A DNA stretch of 42,221 nucleotides from an uncultured Clostridia bacterium (GCA_947427385.1 CANEHT010000010.1:1-42221), one strand, 5' to 3'. Shown: positions 28,473 to 38,281, counted from the first letter of the stretch. Numbers and translations are program-made. Notes: generated by a model not told the origin, from the sequence alone.

Positions 28473-29654
28473 TTAGCTAACAAATTTTTTTTTACGGCGT
28501 GCAATAAATCGTGAAATAAAAATTTTAATTATCGCGCAAGTTGGTACGGCTAAAATCATTCCTAAAATCCCAAACATTTTGCCGGCAACAGAAAGTGATA
28601 AGATAACAAAAAACGGACTAAGTTCGACGCGCTCACCAACAATTTTTGGAACGATAAACATTCCATCGAGTTGTTGTAGAATCATAATTCCGAGTGCGGC
28701 GTACACAGCTTTTATCGGTTCGCCAGATAAAAGTGAACTTATAATTGCGAGGACAAATCCAAAAAACGCACCAAAATATGGAATAATATTTGCGAAGCCA
28801 GAGAAAATTCCAATGATAACAGCAAATTTTACGCGCGCAATACTTAGCCAGCCGCTAAGTAAAATTGCCATGATTAAAGCGTCAAGCAATTGTCCATTTA
28901 TATATCCAGAAAAAATTACATTTATATCGTCAAAAATATTTGTCAGCAGTGTAAAAATTTTTGGCGGTAAAAAAAGTTTTGAGACTTCAGATATTTTTCC
29001 ATGAAAATATTTTTTATCGCGCAATAAATAAAATGCGATAACAAGTGATAAAGCTACGTCCAAAATTTTTCCGCCTGCCGTTGTTAAAATATTTATTATG
29101 TTGTTAGTAAAGCCGCTAAAAAATTTTATGAAAGATGTCGCCGAATTCGATATGAATTTTGAAAAATGTTCAGCGGCACCTAATTTATCCAATTTTTCTA
29201 TGACAATTTTATAGCTCTCATTTAAATCATTTACTGTTGAAACAATTACGGTTGATAAATTATCGATAAAGTTTTGGCTGCCATTCGCATTAATTTTTTT
29301 TACGGTTATAAAAATAAATAAACTGATTACCGAAAAAATTAGTGCATAAGTTAAAATTGTTCCGGCTGTTCGTTTGTCCGAAACAATTTTTTTATGTGAA
29401 AATTTATTGTAGAACATTTGCATATGATTTACTAATGGGTCGAGCAAATATGCAATAATTAATGCGAAAAAAAGTATTGAGAAAATCGAAATTATACCGG
29501 TAAAAAATTGTGATACATTTCCCATTATTTCTCCGACATTTGATAGTGCATAAAAACAAATTTTCATTACATAAATAAGAAAATAGATAACAACGGAAGT
29601 AAAAATAACATGAAAAGATATTTTTAAATATTTTTCGTCCCATGGTAATTTCAT
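28473..29654 (-). CDS. AI-2E family membrane transporter
   Basis: A 393-residue polytopic membrane protein with about eight membrane segments. The family signatures are an N-terminal FALIIAYLLDPLVNHM, a central soluble loop, and C-terminal GFANIIPYFGAFFGFVLA plus QQLDGMFIVPKIVGERVELSPFFVILSLSVAGKMFG. Members include TqsA-type exporters and Na+/H+ antiporters, so the substrate cannot be assigned. The ATG overlaps the TGA of the upstream membrane gene (ATGA), so the two are translationally coupled. Confidence 0.88.
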   Translation of the reverse strand: MKLPWDEKYLKISFHVIFTSVVIYFLIYVMKICFYALSNVGEIMGNVSQFFTGIISIFSILFFALIIAYLLDPLVNHMQMFYNKFSHKKIVSDKRTAGTILTYALIFSVISLFIFITVKKINANGSQNFIDNLSTVIVSTVNDLNESYKIVIEKLDKLGAAEHFSKFISNSATSFIKFFSGFTNNIINILTTAGGKILDVALSLVIAFYLLRDKKYFHGKISEVSKLFLPPKIFTLLTNIFDDINVIFSGYINGQLLDALIMAILLSGWLSIARVKFAVIIGIFSGFANIIPYFGAFFGFVLAIISSLLSGEPIKAVYAALGIMILQQLDGMFIVPKIVGERVELSPFFVILSLSVAGKMFGILGMILAVPTCAIIKIFISRFIARRKKKFVS

Positions 29655-30364
29655 GAACTTAATTCACCTTCATCAATTTTTATCGTTGCAATACTTAAAA
29701 ACCAGACAACCAAAATTATTTTAAAAAAGATATCAATAAAATCAATTACAAAATCAAATAACAATTTTGTTGCAAAATAATTCCCAATATCATTTGGAAT
29801 AAATCTCACCAAAAAAAAACTAATAAATACTGAACTCATTATTGATATAAAAATTAAACCGGCAGCTTTAAACCAACGGTTTAATAATGAAATCCTACTT
29901 ATTAACATTGCGCGCATTCCATCAAATTCACTAAGTGCAATAATTGTTGCATAAAAATAAAATGAAACAAAAAAATATATTGCCGGCAAAACAAGTGCAC
30001 TCGTTAATGAAACTATTAAGTAATATAAAGTTGTAGCGATAATAAGTTTTCGCCATTTCATTAATGAATTATCTAAAACTTCACTCATTATTATTTTTTT
30101 ATGAAAAAGATTTTGTTGGACGATAAATGATATTGCTGCAATACCAAGTGGCTCAAATAAAATTACCGGTAAGAAATTCATACAAACGTGAAATAAATTT
30201 ATTGTTCGTACAGATTGTAAAATATTTTTTAGTGCGAGATATCGGCAGATATTCATTGGCATATAAACTAAAATACAAATTATTAGCCATGAAAATATAT
30301 TTTCACAATAAATATGGAAAGATTTTTGAAGGATATCTATAAATGTTAAATCTTTTTTCCGCAT
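29651..30364 (-). CDS. Polytopic membrane protein of unknown function
   Basis: A 237-residue protein with about six hydrophobic segments, beginning MRKKDLTFIDILQKSFHIYCENIFSWLIICILVYMP. The layout (amphipathic N-terminal helix FIDILQKSF, then paired membrane helices and an IALSEFDGMRAMLISRISLLNRWFKAAG loop) resembles the glycerophosphodiester phosphodiesterase membrane-domain/YciC-like group of integral proteins; I am not sure. The ATG follows AAGGAGA. It lies directly after the SRP RNA terminator and overlaps the exporter gene by 4 bp. No clear promoter lies between the terminator and the gene. Confidence 0.75.
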   Translation of the reverse strand: MRKKDLTFIDILQKSFHIYCENIFSWLIICILVYMPMNICRYLALKNILQSVRTINLFHVCMNFLPVILFEPLGIAAISFIVQQNLFHKKIIMSEVLDNSLMKWRKLIIATTLYYLIVSLTSALVLPAIYFFVSFYFYATIIALSEFDGMRAMLISRISLLNRWFKAAGLIFISIMSSVFISFFLVRFIPNDIGNYFATKLLFDFVIDFIDIFFKIILVVWFLSIATIKIDEGELSS

Positions 30365-30386
30365 GATTTATCTCCTTAGTTAAATT

Positions 30387-30418
30387 AAAAAAAACTATCA
30401 ACCATAAAGATTGATAGT
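30387..30418 (-). terminator. SRP RNA terminator
   Basis: ACTATCAA (30394-30401) pairs with TTGATAGT (30411-30418) around a 9-nt loop, followed on the minus strand by seven T (30393-30387). It starts right after the closing helix of the SRP RNA. Confidence 0.85.
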
Positions 30419-30419
30419 A

Positions 30420-30698
30420 TATCCCGTGCATTTATTTTTTGAATTGATAATGAAAAGAATGTAGCCAATGCAACTAGCTCAAATCAAGTAACCTTACGGC
30501 ACATAAAACAAAATTATTTAGTGCTGCTTTCTTCCGAACCTGACACGATTCATAATCGTTTTATTGCGTAAGACTTAATTCTCAACGCTATAGGCAAAGG
30601 GTAAATTTCAAATCAAATCAACCCGCAAAATAAATATCACTCTTGCTATAGCGGATTGCAAGTACAGAGAGTCGCTAGCTCTCCAGCTGCACGAGATA
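30420..30698 (-). ncRNA. ffs: Signal recognition particle RNA, large form with Alu domain
   Basis: Scaffold RNA of the SRP, which with Ffh targets membrane and secreted proteins co-translationally. The minus strand contains the conserved apical loop GUCAGGUUCGGAAGAAAGC (minus strand from 30544; GGAA tetraloop), the 5' element CUGUACUUGCAAUCCGCUAUAGCA typical of the Alu domain of Bacillota SRP RNA, and the 3' stretch GUGCCGUAAGGUUAC. The ends pair: UAUCUCGUGCA (30698-30688) with UGCACGGGAUA (30430-30420). Length is about 279 nt, so this is the large B. subtilis-type molecule and not the 4.5S form. A consensus promoter and terminator bracket it exactly. Confidence 0.95.
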
Positions 30699-30706
30699 CA
30701 TAAAAA

Positions 30707-30735
30707 ATTATAAATGAAAATAGAAATGAAGTCAA
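30707..30735 (-). promoter_or_regulatory. SRP RNA promoter
   Basis: Minus strand: TTGACT (30735-30730), a 17-bp spacer and consensus TATAAT (30712-30707). The start predicted near 30700 agrees with the RNA 5' end inferred from the closing helix. Confidence 0.85.
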
Positions 30736-30752
30736 TAAATATCGCGCAACAA

Positions 30753-30788
30753 ATTCCCTAATTTTTTTTATAGCGGGAATTTTTTTTT
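30753..30788. terminator. Hairpin between the SRP RNA and cyclophilin genes
   Basis: ATTCCC (30753-30758) pairs with GGGAAT (30775-30780). The long T-run follows on the plus side, where no gene ends; on the minus strand, after the cyclophilin gene, the T tract is poor. It may still end the cyclophilin transcript, but this is weak. Confidence 0.4.
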
Positions 30789-31428
30789 ATTCATATTCTT
30801 GAATAGTTATACTATTAATTTTTATATCATCGAGTGGTTTATCAGAAGTATCAGTTTGAACCTGAGCAATTTTATCAACGACATCCATACCGTCAAAAAC
30901 TTGACCGAAGACAGAATAATTTCCATCGAGATATGGACAGCCACCATTATTTTTATAGAAATCCTGAATTTTTTTAGGTTTATCATCTAAATTTTGAAAT
31001 GGGTCAAGTTTTTTATTTTGTACGATAAAAAATTGACTGCCATTTGTATTCTCACCGGCATTTGCCATTGATAAAGCACCACGAATATGAAAGAGATTAT
31101 CTGAGATTTCATTTTCAAATTGATTATGCCAGATACTTTCACCGCCATATCCAGTTCCAGTTGGATCACCACCTTGAATCATAAAATTATTTATTACGCG
31201 ATGAAAAATTGTACCGTCATAATAATTATTTTTTGCATGAGTAATAAAATTTTCTACAGCTTTTGGTGCGTACTCAGAAAAAAATTTTATTTTTATATCT
31301 CCTATCGTCGTTGAGATTACCGCAATTTTTTCACCACGTTCTATTTTTTCTAACTGCGGTAATTTTTCTCGCTCACTACATCCTATAAAAATTAATAGTA
31401 ATGGCAGCAAAAAAATAATTTTTCTCAC
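30787..31428 (-). CDS. Cyclophilin-type peptidyl-prolyl isomerase, lipoprotein
   Basis: Extracytoplasmic folding catalyst. A lipoprotein signal ([17 protein letters not shown], lipobox IFIGC, Cys17) precedes a cyclophilin domain with [30 protein letters not shown] and [17 protein letters not shown]; the active-site Arg lies in FHRV. The bacterial-type deletion and the insertion [19 protein letters not shown] are visible. 213 residues. Start is GTG at 31428 behind GAGGAG. Divergent from the phosphoglucomutase gene, with overlapping promoter regions. It probably helps fold secreted proteins at the membrane. Confidence 0.93.
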   Translation of the reverse strand: MRKIIFLLPLLLIFIGCSEREKLPQLEKIERGEKIAVISTTIGDIKIKFFSEYAPKAVENFITHAKNNYYDGTIFHRVINNFMIQGGDPTGTGYGGESIWHNQFENEISDNLFHIRGALSMANAGENTNGSQFFIVQNKKLDPFQNLDDKPKKIQDFYKNNGGCPYLDGNYSVFGQVFDGMDVVDKIAQVQTDTSDKPLDDIKINSITIQEYE

Positions 31429-31454
31429 ACAATATCACTCCTCATATTTTTTTT

Positions 31455-31484
31455 ATTATATAAATCACAAAATGTATTTTACAA
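31455..31484 (-). promoter_or_regulatory. Cyclophilin gene promoter
   Basis: Minus strand: TTGTAA (31484-31479), an 18-bp spacer and TATAAT (31460-31455). It lies back to back with the phosphoglucomutase promoter. Confidence 0.55.
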
Positions 31485-31486
31485 CG

Positions 31487-31495
31487 TGATATAAT
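31487..31495 (+). promoter_or_regulatory. Extended -10 promoter of the phosphoglucomutase gene
   Basis: TGATATAAT (31487-31495) is an extended -10 element. No good -35 is present, and the upstream DNA overlaps the divergent cyclophilin promoter. Start near 31502, leader about 22 nt, which favours the TTG at 31524. Confidence 0.6.
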
Positions 31496-31523
31496 ATTTT
31501 AAAATAATATGGGAGTGATAAAT

Positions 31524-33224
31524 TTGGATTACAAACAAAAATTTCAAATGTGGCTCGATAGTGATTACTTCGATAAAAAAACTATCAATGAATTACGTTC
31601 CATTAAAAATAATGACGATGAAATTAAAGAACGTTTCTATAAAGATTTAGAATTTGGTACCGGTGGTATGCGTGGTATCATTGGCGCCGGTACTAATCGA
31701 ATTAATATCTATACAATCCGTAAAGCTACTCAGGGTCTCGCTGATTTCATTATTAATAATGTCGATAAATCTCAACGTAGTATTGCTATCGCTTTCGATT
31801 CTCGTTTACTCTCTAAAGAATTTGCTCGTGAAGCTTCTATCGTTTTAAATGCTAATGGAATAAAAACTTATCTGTTCGGTCAATTACATCCAACTCCTGT
31901 TTTATCTTTCGCAGTAAGATTTTTAAAATGTTGTGGCGGTATCGTTATTACTGCCAGTCATAATCCTAAAGAATATAATGGATATAAAGTTTATTGGAAT
32001 GATGGCGCACAAGTTGTTTCACCAATTGATAATGAAATTGTTGAGTGCGTAAATAGAATTGAATCATTTAACCAAGTTAAATTAATTGATGAGAATGAAG
32101 CTATTACTCAAGGTTTGTTTAATTTAATTGACCGTGAAGTTGATGACTCATATATTTCAGCCGTAAAAACTCAAAGAATTAATTTTGATTTGCCTCATAA
32201 TTTAAAAATTGTTTATACGCCACTTAATGGTTCAGGAAATAAATTTGTAAGAAAAATTTTAAGGGAAACTGGTTTTGAAAACGTATATGTCGTTAGCAAA
32301 CAAGAAGCTCCTGACCCAAACTTTACAACAGTTGGCGTACCAAATCCTGAGAATCCTCAAGCATTTAATTTGGCATTGGAATTGGCAAAGGAAAAAGATG
32401 CTGATATAATTTTAGGAACAGATCCTGATTCTGACAGAATTGGTGTTGTCGTAAAAGATAACGGAGATTATAAATATCTGACAGGAAATATGACAGGGAT
32501 TTTGCTTTTGGAATATATTCTCTCGCAAAAAAAAGAATTGCGTAGAATGCCGGAAAACCCAGTTGTAATCTCAACAATTGTTTCAACCAGACTCGCAAAA
32601 ATAATTGCGGAAAGTTATGGCGCAGAATACATAGATGTTTTGACAGGTTTTAAATATATTTGCCGTGAAATTAAAAACTTTGAAGGCAAAAAAAATTTTG
32701 TGTTCGGCTTCGAAGAAAGTTATGGCTGCCTCGCCGGAACTTATTGCCGTGATAAAGATGCTGTTGTTGCCGCAATGTTAATTTGTGAAATGGCAGACTT
32801 TTATAAATCTAAAGGTATGACATTAATTGATGCGTTAAATGAAATTTATAAAAAATATGGCTGCCAACGTGAAGCATTAAAATCAATTGAGTTAGAAGGA
32901 ATTGAGGGCGCTCAGAAAATTAAAGATATCATGGAAAATCTTCGTAATAATCCGCCAAAAATTATTGCCAATACAAATTTAAAATCTTTTAGCGATTATA
33001 AATTAGGTATAAAAAATAATGCGGATGGTTCAAATTCAAATTTGTCATTGCCAAAATCAAATATGCTTCTCTTTGAACTCGATGATAATTCATGGATATG
33101 TGTGCGGCCGTCAGGAACTGAACCTAAAATAAAAATATATGTTGGTGCGGCAGCTCAAACTCTTAATGATGCAGAAAATAAATTAAAAATTTTACTTGAT
33201 GAGTTCTCAAAAATAATTTTGTGA
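31524..33224 (+). CDS. Phospho-sugar mutase (phosphoglucomutase, PgcA type)
   Basis: Interconverts glucose 1- and 6-phosphate, or a related hexose phosphate, for polysaccharide and wall precursor synthesis. The 566-residue, four-domain alpha-D-phosphohexomutase has the catalytic serine loop [13 protein letters not shown] (Ser145), the Mg loop DPDSDR (Asp300, 302, 304), the sugar-binding GFEESYG and the phosphate-binding [12 protein letters not shown]. Full length. TTG at 31524 lies 8 nt after GGGAG; an ATG at 31509 overlaps that site and is rejected. First gene of a long plus-strand set including rapZ and whiA. Confidence 0.94.
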   Translation: MDYKQKFQMWLDSDYFDKKTINELRSIKNNDDEIKERFYKDLEFGTGGMRGIIGAGTNRINIYTIRKATQGLADFIINNVDKSQRSIAIAFDSRLLSKEFAREASIVLNANGIKTYLFGQLHPTPVLSFAVRFLKCCGGIVITASHNPKEYNGYKVYWNDGAQVVSPIDNEIVECVNRIESFNQVKLIDENEAITQGLFNLIDREVDDSYISAVKTQRINFDLPHNLKIVYTPLNGSGNKFVRKILRETGFENVYVVSKQEAPDPNFTTVGVPNPENPQAFNLALELAKEKDADIILGTDPDSDRIGVVVKDNGDYKYLTGNMTGILLLEYILSQKKELRRMPENPVVISTIVSTRLAKIIAESYGAEYIDVLTGFKYICREIKNFEGKKNFVFGFEESYGCLAGTYCRDKDAVVAAMLICEMADFYKSKGMTLIDALNEIYKKYGCQREALKSIELEGIEGAQKIKDIMENLRNNPPKIIANTNLKSFSDYKLGIKNNADGSNSNLSLPKSNMLLFELDDNSWICVRPSGTEPKIKIYVGAAAQTLNDAENKLKILLDEFSKIIL

Positions 33225-33232
33225 GGTACGTT

Positions 33233-34060
33233 ATGAATTTGGTTATAGTTACTGGAATGTCTGGCGCCGGTAAAAGTTCTTCACTTAAATTCTTAGAAGA
33301 TATGGGATTTTTTTGCGTCGATAATCTTCCACCATTTTTAATTTCCAAATTCCTTGACTCAAATTTAAAACGAATTGCAATAGGAATAGATATTCGTGGC
33401 GGAGAATTATTTGATGATTTATTTACGAACTTAGAAAAACTTGATAGTTATAAGATATTATTTTTAGATGCGGCAGATGATGTATTAATAAAAAGGTTTA
33501 AAGAGACGCGGCGAATTCATCCGTTAGCGAAAAATGATCGAGTAATTACAGGGATATCACAGGAGCGAAAAATTTTACAGGAAGTAAAGAGTAAAGCAGA
33601 TTATATTATTGATACGAGTTATATGCGAACGAATGAGCTCAAGGAAAAGATTAACGATATTTTTATTGCGCGAAAAAAATTTGACAGTATGATTATCAAT
33701 ATAATTTCGTTTGGATTTAAGCATGGGATTCCGCATGATTCAGATTTAGTTTTTGACGTAAGATTTTTACCGAATCCATTTTATATTTCAGAACTTAAAG
33801 AATTAACCGGTAATGATTTACCGGTTAAAAATTATGTTTTAAATCAAGATGCGAGTAAAATTTTTTTGAATAAATTTTTAGATTTAATAAATTTTCTGCT
33901 GCCAAATTATATTCATGAGGGAAAAAATCAATTAGTAATTAGTATTGGCTGTACGGGCGGCCAGCATCGTTCAGTTGCATTAGCAAATGTTATTTATGAA
34001 AATTTGTTGGCGATGGGCCACAGTGTTTTTATTAACCATCGCGATATAAATTTAAGGTGA
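33233..34060 (+). CDS. rapZ: RNase adapter/nucleotide-binding protein RapZ (YvcJ)
   Basis: P-loop protein family: RapZ of E. coli guides RNase E to GlmZ; YvcJ of Bacillus binds nucleotides and affects competence. The 275-residue protein has the N-terminal Walker A GMSGAGKS (8-15), ETRRIHPLA and the C-terminal domain with [21 protein letters not shown] and [14 protein letters not shown]. The ATG at 33233 follows GAGG next to the upstream stop. It is followed 4 bp later by whiA; the yvcK gene that normally lies between the two is missing. Confidence 0.95.
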   Translation: MNLVIVTGMSGAGKSSSLKFLEDMGFFCVDNLPPFLISKFLDSNLKRIAIGIDIRGGELFDDLFTNLEKLDSYKILFLDAADDVLIKRFKETRRIHPLAKNDRVITGISQERKILQEVKSKADYIIDTSYMRTNELKEKINDIFIARKKFDSMIINIISFGFKHGIPHDSDLVFDVRFLPNPFYISELKELTGNDLPVKNYVLNQDASKIFLNKFLDLINFLLPNYIHEGKNQLVISIGCTGGQHRSVALANVIYENLLAMGHSVFINHRDINLR

Positions 34061-34064
34061 TAAA

Positions 34065-34838
34065 TTGTCGTTTACGAATAAAATCAAAGATGAGTTATGC
34101 AGTCATATGGAAAATAATTTTAAGTTTGATATGGGCGAAATGTTTGCGTTGGCAAAAATAAATCGTGATTATATCAATAAACGTTTTGAACTTTTATCAA
34201 AAAAAAATTTGAACTATACGCTTGAAAATTTATCGTTTGCCACAATAAAAAAAAATAATAATATGAAACGTGGATTTTTAGCCGGAACTTTTATTTGCTG
34301 TGGGATTTTTTCTGACCCACAAAAAAATTATAGTTTGGAATTTATAAATTCAAATTTAACGGATGCAAAAAATTTAGCGGATATTTTATTTTCATTTGCA
34401 ATTGATTGCAAAATAACGGAACGTAAAAATCATTTTGTAAATTATATTCGTGAAGCTGAATTGCTATCGAAATTTTTAAAGCTTATTGGTGCAAATATTT
34501 CATTTATGGAATTTGAAAACGTACGGATTTTTAAAGACCTTCGTAATAATATCAATCGCAATGTAAATTTTGAGACGGCTAACTTAAACAAAACAATTAT
34601 TGCGGCCGTTGACAGCATAATTGATATTAATTACATAATTTCTACCGTTGGTCTAGATTATTTAGCGGGAGACTTAAAAAAAATTGCTGAATACCGTTTG
34701 AAAAATAAGCAGGCGAGTTTAAAAGAACTTGGTGAAAAATTTGTACCGCCATTAAGTAAGTCAAATGTCCATTATAAATTAAAATCCATCAGTAAAATTG
34801 CAAATGAATTACGAAATGAAAAAGGTGATAAGAAATGA
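34065..34838 (+). CDS. whiA: WhiA-type regulator with shortened N-terminal domain
   Basis: DNA-binding protein joining a LAGLIDADG homing-endonuclease-like fold to a WhiA helix-turn-helix; in Bacillus it affects chromosome segregation and division. The C-terminal part is well kept: FENVRIFKDLRNNINRNVNFETANLNKT, VGLDYLAGDLKKIAEYRLKN and ASLKELGEKFVPPLSKSNVHYKLKSI. The N-terminal part starts like the family (MSFTNKIKDEL) but is about 50 residues shorter than usual (257 against about 310), mostly before KRGFLAGTFICCGIF. TTG start behind AAGGTGA. ATGA overlap with the next gene. Confidence 0.92.
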   Translation: MSFTNKIKDELCSHMENNFKFDMGEMFALAKINRDYINKRFELLSKKNLNYTLENLSFATIKKNNNMKRGFLAGTFICCGIFSDPQKNYSLEFINSNLTDAKNLADILFSFAIDCKITERKNHFVNYIREAELLSKFLKLIGANISFMEFENVRIFKDLRNNINRNVNFETANLNKTIIAAVDSIIDINYIISTVGLDYLAGDLKKIAEYRLKNKQASLKELGEKFVPPLSKSNVHYKLKSISKIANELRNEKGDKK

Positions 34839-35587
34839 ATTGGAAACTCGCTAAAAATTTTTGCTTGTTCCTTCTCATTGGCTTAAATATTTTTTTGTTC
34901 ATTATGTTAAATGTTTCCGATAAAAAATATAAATTAAGTGATGAGCAAATCTCGGCAATTATAAATTTACTTGACAAAAATAATATCAAATGTGAAAGAG
35001 TAATTAAAAAGTTTACGCCTAAACGACAATTAAAATTTCTTGATACCAAAATTGATACTGAAAAAATAGAAAAAATTTTTGCCGCCGATAAAGAAAAAAT
35101 TTTAATTTTTTCTGACTACGGTTTTAATTTGAAATTTCTTATTCCTTCTCAAAAATATATTGATGAAAATGACTGTAAAAAAATTTTAAAAAAGGTAAAA
35201 GATTATGCAACAACTTTTAAACGTGATTACACTGTTAAAGATAAAATTGTATACCGGCAAAAATTTTTAGGCTTTATCGTTTTCGATAATTTTATGAGTT
35301 TTACTTTTGAAAATGGTTCCCTAAAAGAAATTTCGTATTCATTTAGACAGCCTGAAAATTTTTTCGGTAGTGCGTTTGAAATTTATCCGCCCGATATGAT
35401 ACTATATGAGTTCATGAAAAATGATGATGCCTTGAAAAATGACGTGCGCTACATAAATAAATTTGATTTCGTCTATAAATTTGTTGACTCACAAAAAAAT
35501 GTTGCCTCTCCATCCTATTCCATCTCTTATAACGATAACTATAAAATTTTTTTTGATGCGTTCTCTGGCAATTCATTTTCTCCTTGA
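34835..35587 (+). CDS. YycI-like membrane-anchored regulatory protein
   Basis: A 250-residue bitopic protein: short N-terminus MNWKLAKNFCLFLLIGLNIFLFIMLN with one membrane segment (about 8-26), then an outside domain. Start, size and the central LGFIVFDNFMSFTFENGSLKEISYSF fit the YycI/YycH family that restrains the WalK wall-stress kinase in Bacillus. walKR and yycH are not adjacent, so the link is tentative. Starts within the whiA stop (ATGA), so translation is coupled. The serS promoter overlaps its stop codon. Confidence 0.65.
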   Translation: MNWKLAKNFCLFLLIGLNIFLFIMLNVSDKKYKLSDEQISAIINLLDKNNIKCERVIKKFTPKRQLKFLDTKIDTEKIEKIFAADKEKILIFSDYGFNLKFLIPSQKYIDENDCKKILKKVKDYATTFKRDYTVKDKIVYRQKFLGFIVFDNFMSFTFENGSLKEISYSFRQPENFFGSAFEIYPPDMILYEFMKNDDALKNDVRYINKFDFVYKFVDSQKNVASPSYSISYNDNYKIFFDAFSGNSFSP

Positions 35588-35612
35588 AATAATCTCTTCA
35601 TCTTGTTAAAAT
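35584..35612 (+). promoter_or_regulatory. serS promoter
   Basis: TTGAAA (35584-35589), a 17-bp spacer and TAAAAT (35607-35612), with TG at 35604-35605 (extended -10). It overlaps the stop of the YycI-like gene. The short leader (about 20 nt) leaves no room for a T-box. Confidence 0.75.
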
Positions 35613-35635
35613 ATTGCAGAGTGGAGGAAAATTTT

Positions 35636-36901
35636 ATGCTGGATATTAAAAAATTAAGAAATGATTTCGATAAAACAGCTGAACTTCTATCACGTAGAAA
35701 TAAAAATTATAATCTTAATGAGTTTAAACGTTTGGATGAAAAACGCCGCCAACTTATTTCTCAATCCGAAAAATTAAAAAATCATCAGAATGAAACTTCA
35801 AAAGATATTGCAAAGTTAAAAGCAACTGGCCAAAACGCTGATGATTTATTAAATGAAATGAAAATTGTCGCGGAAAATATAAAAAATCTTGAGCCACAGC
35901 TCCGTGAATTAGACAATGAATTAGAAAATTTTATGTTGAGTATTCCAAATACACCGCATGAAAGTGTGCCGGTTGGAAATTCTGATGCAGATAATTTGCA
36001 AATCCGTAGTTTCAAAACACCAACTGAATTTGATTTTGAACCAAAAGCGCATTGGGAACTTTGTCAAGATTTATTTAATCCAAATGCTGCCGCAAAAACG
36101 ACAGGCACACGATTTATGTTTTATAAAGGTGCAGGAGCTAAGCTTGAGCGTGCAATTATTAATTTTATGTTGGATATTCATACGCAAAAACATGGTTACA
36201 CTGAAATTTTTCCGCCGTTTATTGTGCATCGAAGAAGTATGATTGGTACAGGTCAATTGCCAAAATTTGAAGAAGATGCATTTAAACTTGACGGTACGGA
36301 TTATTTTTTGATTCCAACAGCCGAAGTTCCGGTTACAAATATGCACCGTGATGAAATTTTGGACGGTGCAAAATTGCCGCTAAAATATTGTGCTTATACG
36401 GCGTGTTTTCGTGCAGAAGCCGGTTCAGCTGGACGTGATACGCGCGGTTTAATTCGTCAGCATCAATTTAACAAAGTTGAATTAGTAAAATTTGTACGTC
36501 CCGAAAATTCGTATGATGAACTTGAAAAATTGACGGCTGACGCTGAGGATATTTTAAAAATTTTGGATTTGCCGTATCGAGTTGTAAAACTTTGCACTGG
36601 AGATTTAGGTTTTTCTTCTGCTATGACTTATGATATCGAGGTTTGGTTGCCGAGTTATAATCGTTATGTTGAAATTTCGAGTTGCAGTAATTTTGAAGAT
36701 TTTCAGGCGCGTCGTGCAAATATTAAATTTAAAGATGAAATTAAAGATAAAGCACGTTTTGTGCATACATTAAATGGAAGTGGTTTGGCGGTTGGTCGAA
36801 CGACTGCCGCAATTATTGAAAATTATCAAATGGCAGATGGAAAGATAAAAATTCCTGACGCACTTGTATCGTATATGAACGGCCAAAAATTTATTTCGTA
36901 A
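35636..36901 (+). CDS. serS: Seryl-tRNA synthetase
   Basis: Class II synthetase charging tRNA-Ser. The 421 residues begin [21 protein letters not shown], with the long antiparallel coiled-coil arm (about 30-100) that grips tRNA. The catalytic core has motif 2 [27 protein letters not shown] and motif 3 [23 protein letters not shown] at 35636 behind GGAGG; an upstream in-frame start at 35603 would lie before or in the promoter and is rejected. No T-box leader, unlike many Bacillota synthetase genes. Confidence 0.97.
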   Translation: MLDIKKLRNDFDKTAELLSRRNKNYNLNEFKRLDEKRRQLISQSEKLKNHQNETSKDIAKLKATGQNADDLLNEMKIVAENIKNLEPQLRELDNELENFMLSIPNTPHESVPVGNSDADNLQIRSFKTPTEFDFEPKAHWELCQDLFNPNAAAKTTGTRFMFYKGAGAKLERAIINFMLDIHTQKHGYTEIFPPFIVHRRSMIGTGQLPKFEEDAFKLDGTDYFLIPTAEVPVTNMHRDEILDGAKLPLKYCAYTACFRAEAGSAGRDTRGLIRQHQFNKVELVKFVRPENSYDELEKLTADAEDILKILDLPYRVVKLCTGDLGFSSAMTYDIEVWLPSYNRYVEISSCSNFEDFQARRANIKFKDEIKDKARFVHTLNGSGLAVGRTTAAIIENYQMADGKIKIPDALVSYMNGQKFIS

Positions 36902-36916
36902 TACAGGAGGTTTAAA

Positions 36917-38263
36917 ATGAGTGATTTGCAAATACTTGATGAAAAAAAGGCCGAGTTGAAATTTGATATACCGGCCGATATTTTTAAAAATGCAATTACT
37001 TTTGTATACAATAAAAATAAAAATCGTATAAGTATCCCCGGATTTCGTAAAGGTAAAGCACCGCTACAAATTATTGAAAATTATTATGGTAAAGAATTTT
37101 TTTACAATGATGCAATAAATCATGTTTTGCCTGAAGAATATGAAAAAGCAATCAATGAGCATAAAGTTGATATTATTGGATATCCAGAGTTTGGTGTGGA
37201 AAATATATCTGACGAAAATGTCGTTTCGATTAAAGCTGTTTTACTTTTACGTCCGAAAGCTCAAGTTAGTGAATATAAAAATTTGAAGTTCAAACCTTTC
37301 GACACAAATATAACGGATGAAGAAGTTGACAAAAGATTAAACAGTGAACGCGAAAAAAATTCGCGTATTGTAAATGTGGATCGTGCAATTGAAAATGGTG
37401 ATACCGTTAATATAAATTTTGAAGGTTTTATTGATAATGTTGCATTCGATGGCGGCAAAGCTGAAAATTATGATTTGGTTATTGGCTCAAATTCTTTTAT
37501 CGATACATTTGAGCAACAACTTATTGGAAAAAATGTTGACGATGAAATTGAAGTCAATGTAACTTTCCCTAATGATTATCATAAAAAAGATTTGTCTGGC
37601 AAACCCGCACTTTTTAAAGTAAAAATAAATAAAGTTTCTGTGAAGCAATTGCCGGAATTGAATGATGATTTCGCGCAAGATGTTTCCGAGTTTGATACGC
37701 TTGATGAATATAAAAATAATATACGGGAAAAATTGCAAGAGGAAAAAAATCAGCAAGCTAAATTTGACAAGGAAAATCAATTAATGGAAGCTTTAATAAA
37801 AAATACGACGGTTGAAGTCCCACAGGTTATGATCGATACCGCTGCTAAAAATATGTTGAGAAATTTAGAGCAAAATTTGTCCGCACAAAATTTGTCTTTC
37901 GATACATATTTGCAATATATGGGACAAAATCGTGATTCTATGCTCAAAATGTATGAGCCTAATGCCCTACGCCAAATTAAAATTCGTTTGGCTCTCGAAG
38001 CTATTGCAAATATGGAAAATTTTTCGGTTTCTCCCGAAGAAATTGATGCTGAAATTGATAAAATTGTTGAAGAGTCTAAATTGGAAAAAGAAAAAATTTT
38101 GTCTCTTATTACTGAAAATGAAAAAGAAAATATGAAAAAAGATATTTTAGTTCAAAAAGCTCTCGATTTCGTTATGCAAAATGCTGTTGAAAATCTTGAT
38201 GATGAATCAGAAACTGATAAAAATAAAAATGAAAATGTAACTGATGAAACACAATCTAAATAA
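36917..38263 (+). CDS. tig: Trigger factor
   Basis: Ribosome-bound chaperone with prolyl isomerase activity. The 448-residue protein has the N-terminal ribosome-binding domain with the signature GFRKGKAP, a central FKBP domain (GDTVNINFEGFIDNVAFDGGKAENYDLVIGSNSFI) and the helical C-terminal chaperone arms, ending with an acidic tail. It directly precedes clpP-clpX, the usual tig-clpP-clpX order. ATG behind CAGGAGG. No CIRCE or CtsR-type operator is visible upstream. Confidence 0.97.
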   Translation: MSDLQILDEKKAELKFDIPADIFKNAITFVYNKNKNRISIPGFRKGKAPLQIIENYYGKEFFYNDAINHVLPEEYEKAINEHKVDIIGYPEFGVENISDENVVSIKAVLLLRPKAQVSEYKNLKFKPFDTNITDEEVDKRLNSEREKNSRIVNVDRAIENGDTVNINFEGFIDNVAFDGGKAENYDLVIGSNSFIDTFEQQLIGKNVDDEIEVNVTFPNDYHKKDLSGKPALFKVKINKVSVKQLPELNDDFAQDVSEFDTLDEYKNNIREKLQEEKNQQAKFDKENQLMEALIKNTTVEVPQVMIDTAAKNMLRNLEQNLSAQNLSFDTYLQYMGQNRDSMLKMYEPNALRQIKIRLALEAIANMENFSVSPEEIDAEIDKIVEESKLEKEKILSLITENEKENMKKDILVQKALDFVMQNAVENLDDESETDKNKNENVTDETQSK

Positions 38264-38281
38264 AAATATGGAGGGATTTTT

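Noticed and set aside
30753..30788. Strong terminator for the cyclophilin gene
   Set aside because: The long T-run is on the plus-strand side, where no gene ends; the minus-strand side has a poor T tract. Kept only as a low-confidence hairpin.
35588..35635. T-box or other riboswitch before serS
   Set aside because: The promoter at 35584-35612 leaves a leader of about 20 nt, far too short.
36902..38281. Heat-shock operators (CIRCE or CtsR boxes) near tig-clpP-clpX
   Set aside because: I looked for the inverted TTAGCACTC/GAGTGCTAA and heptad repeats in the short gaps and found none.
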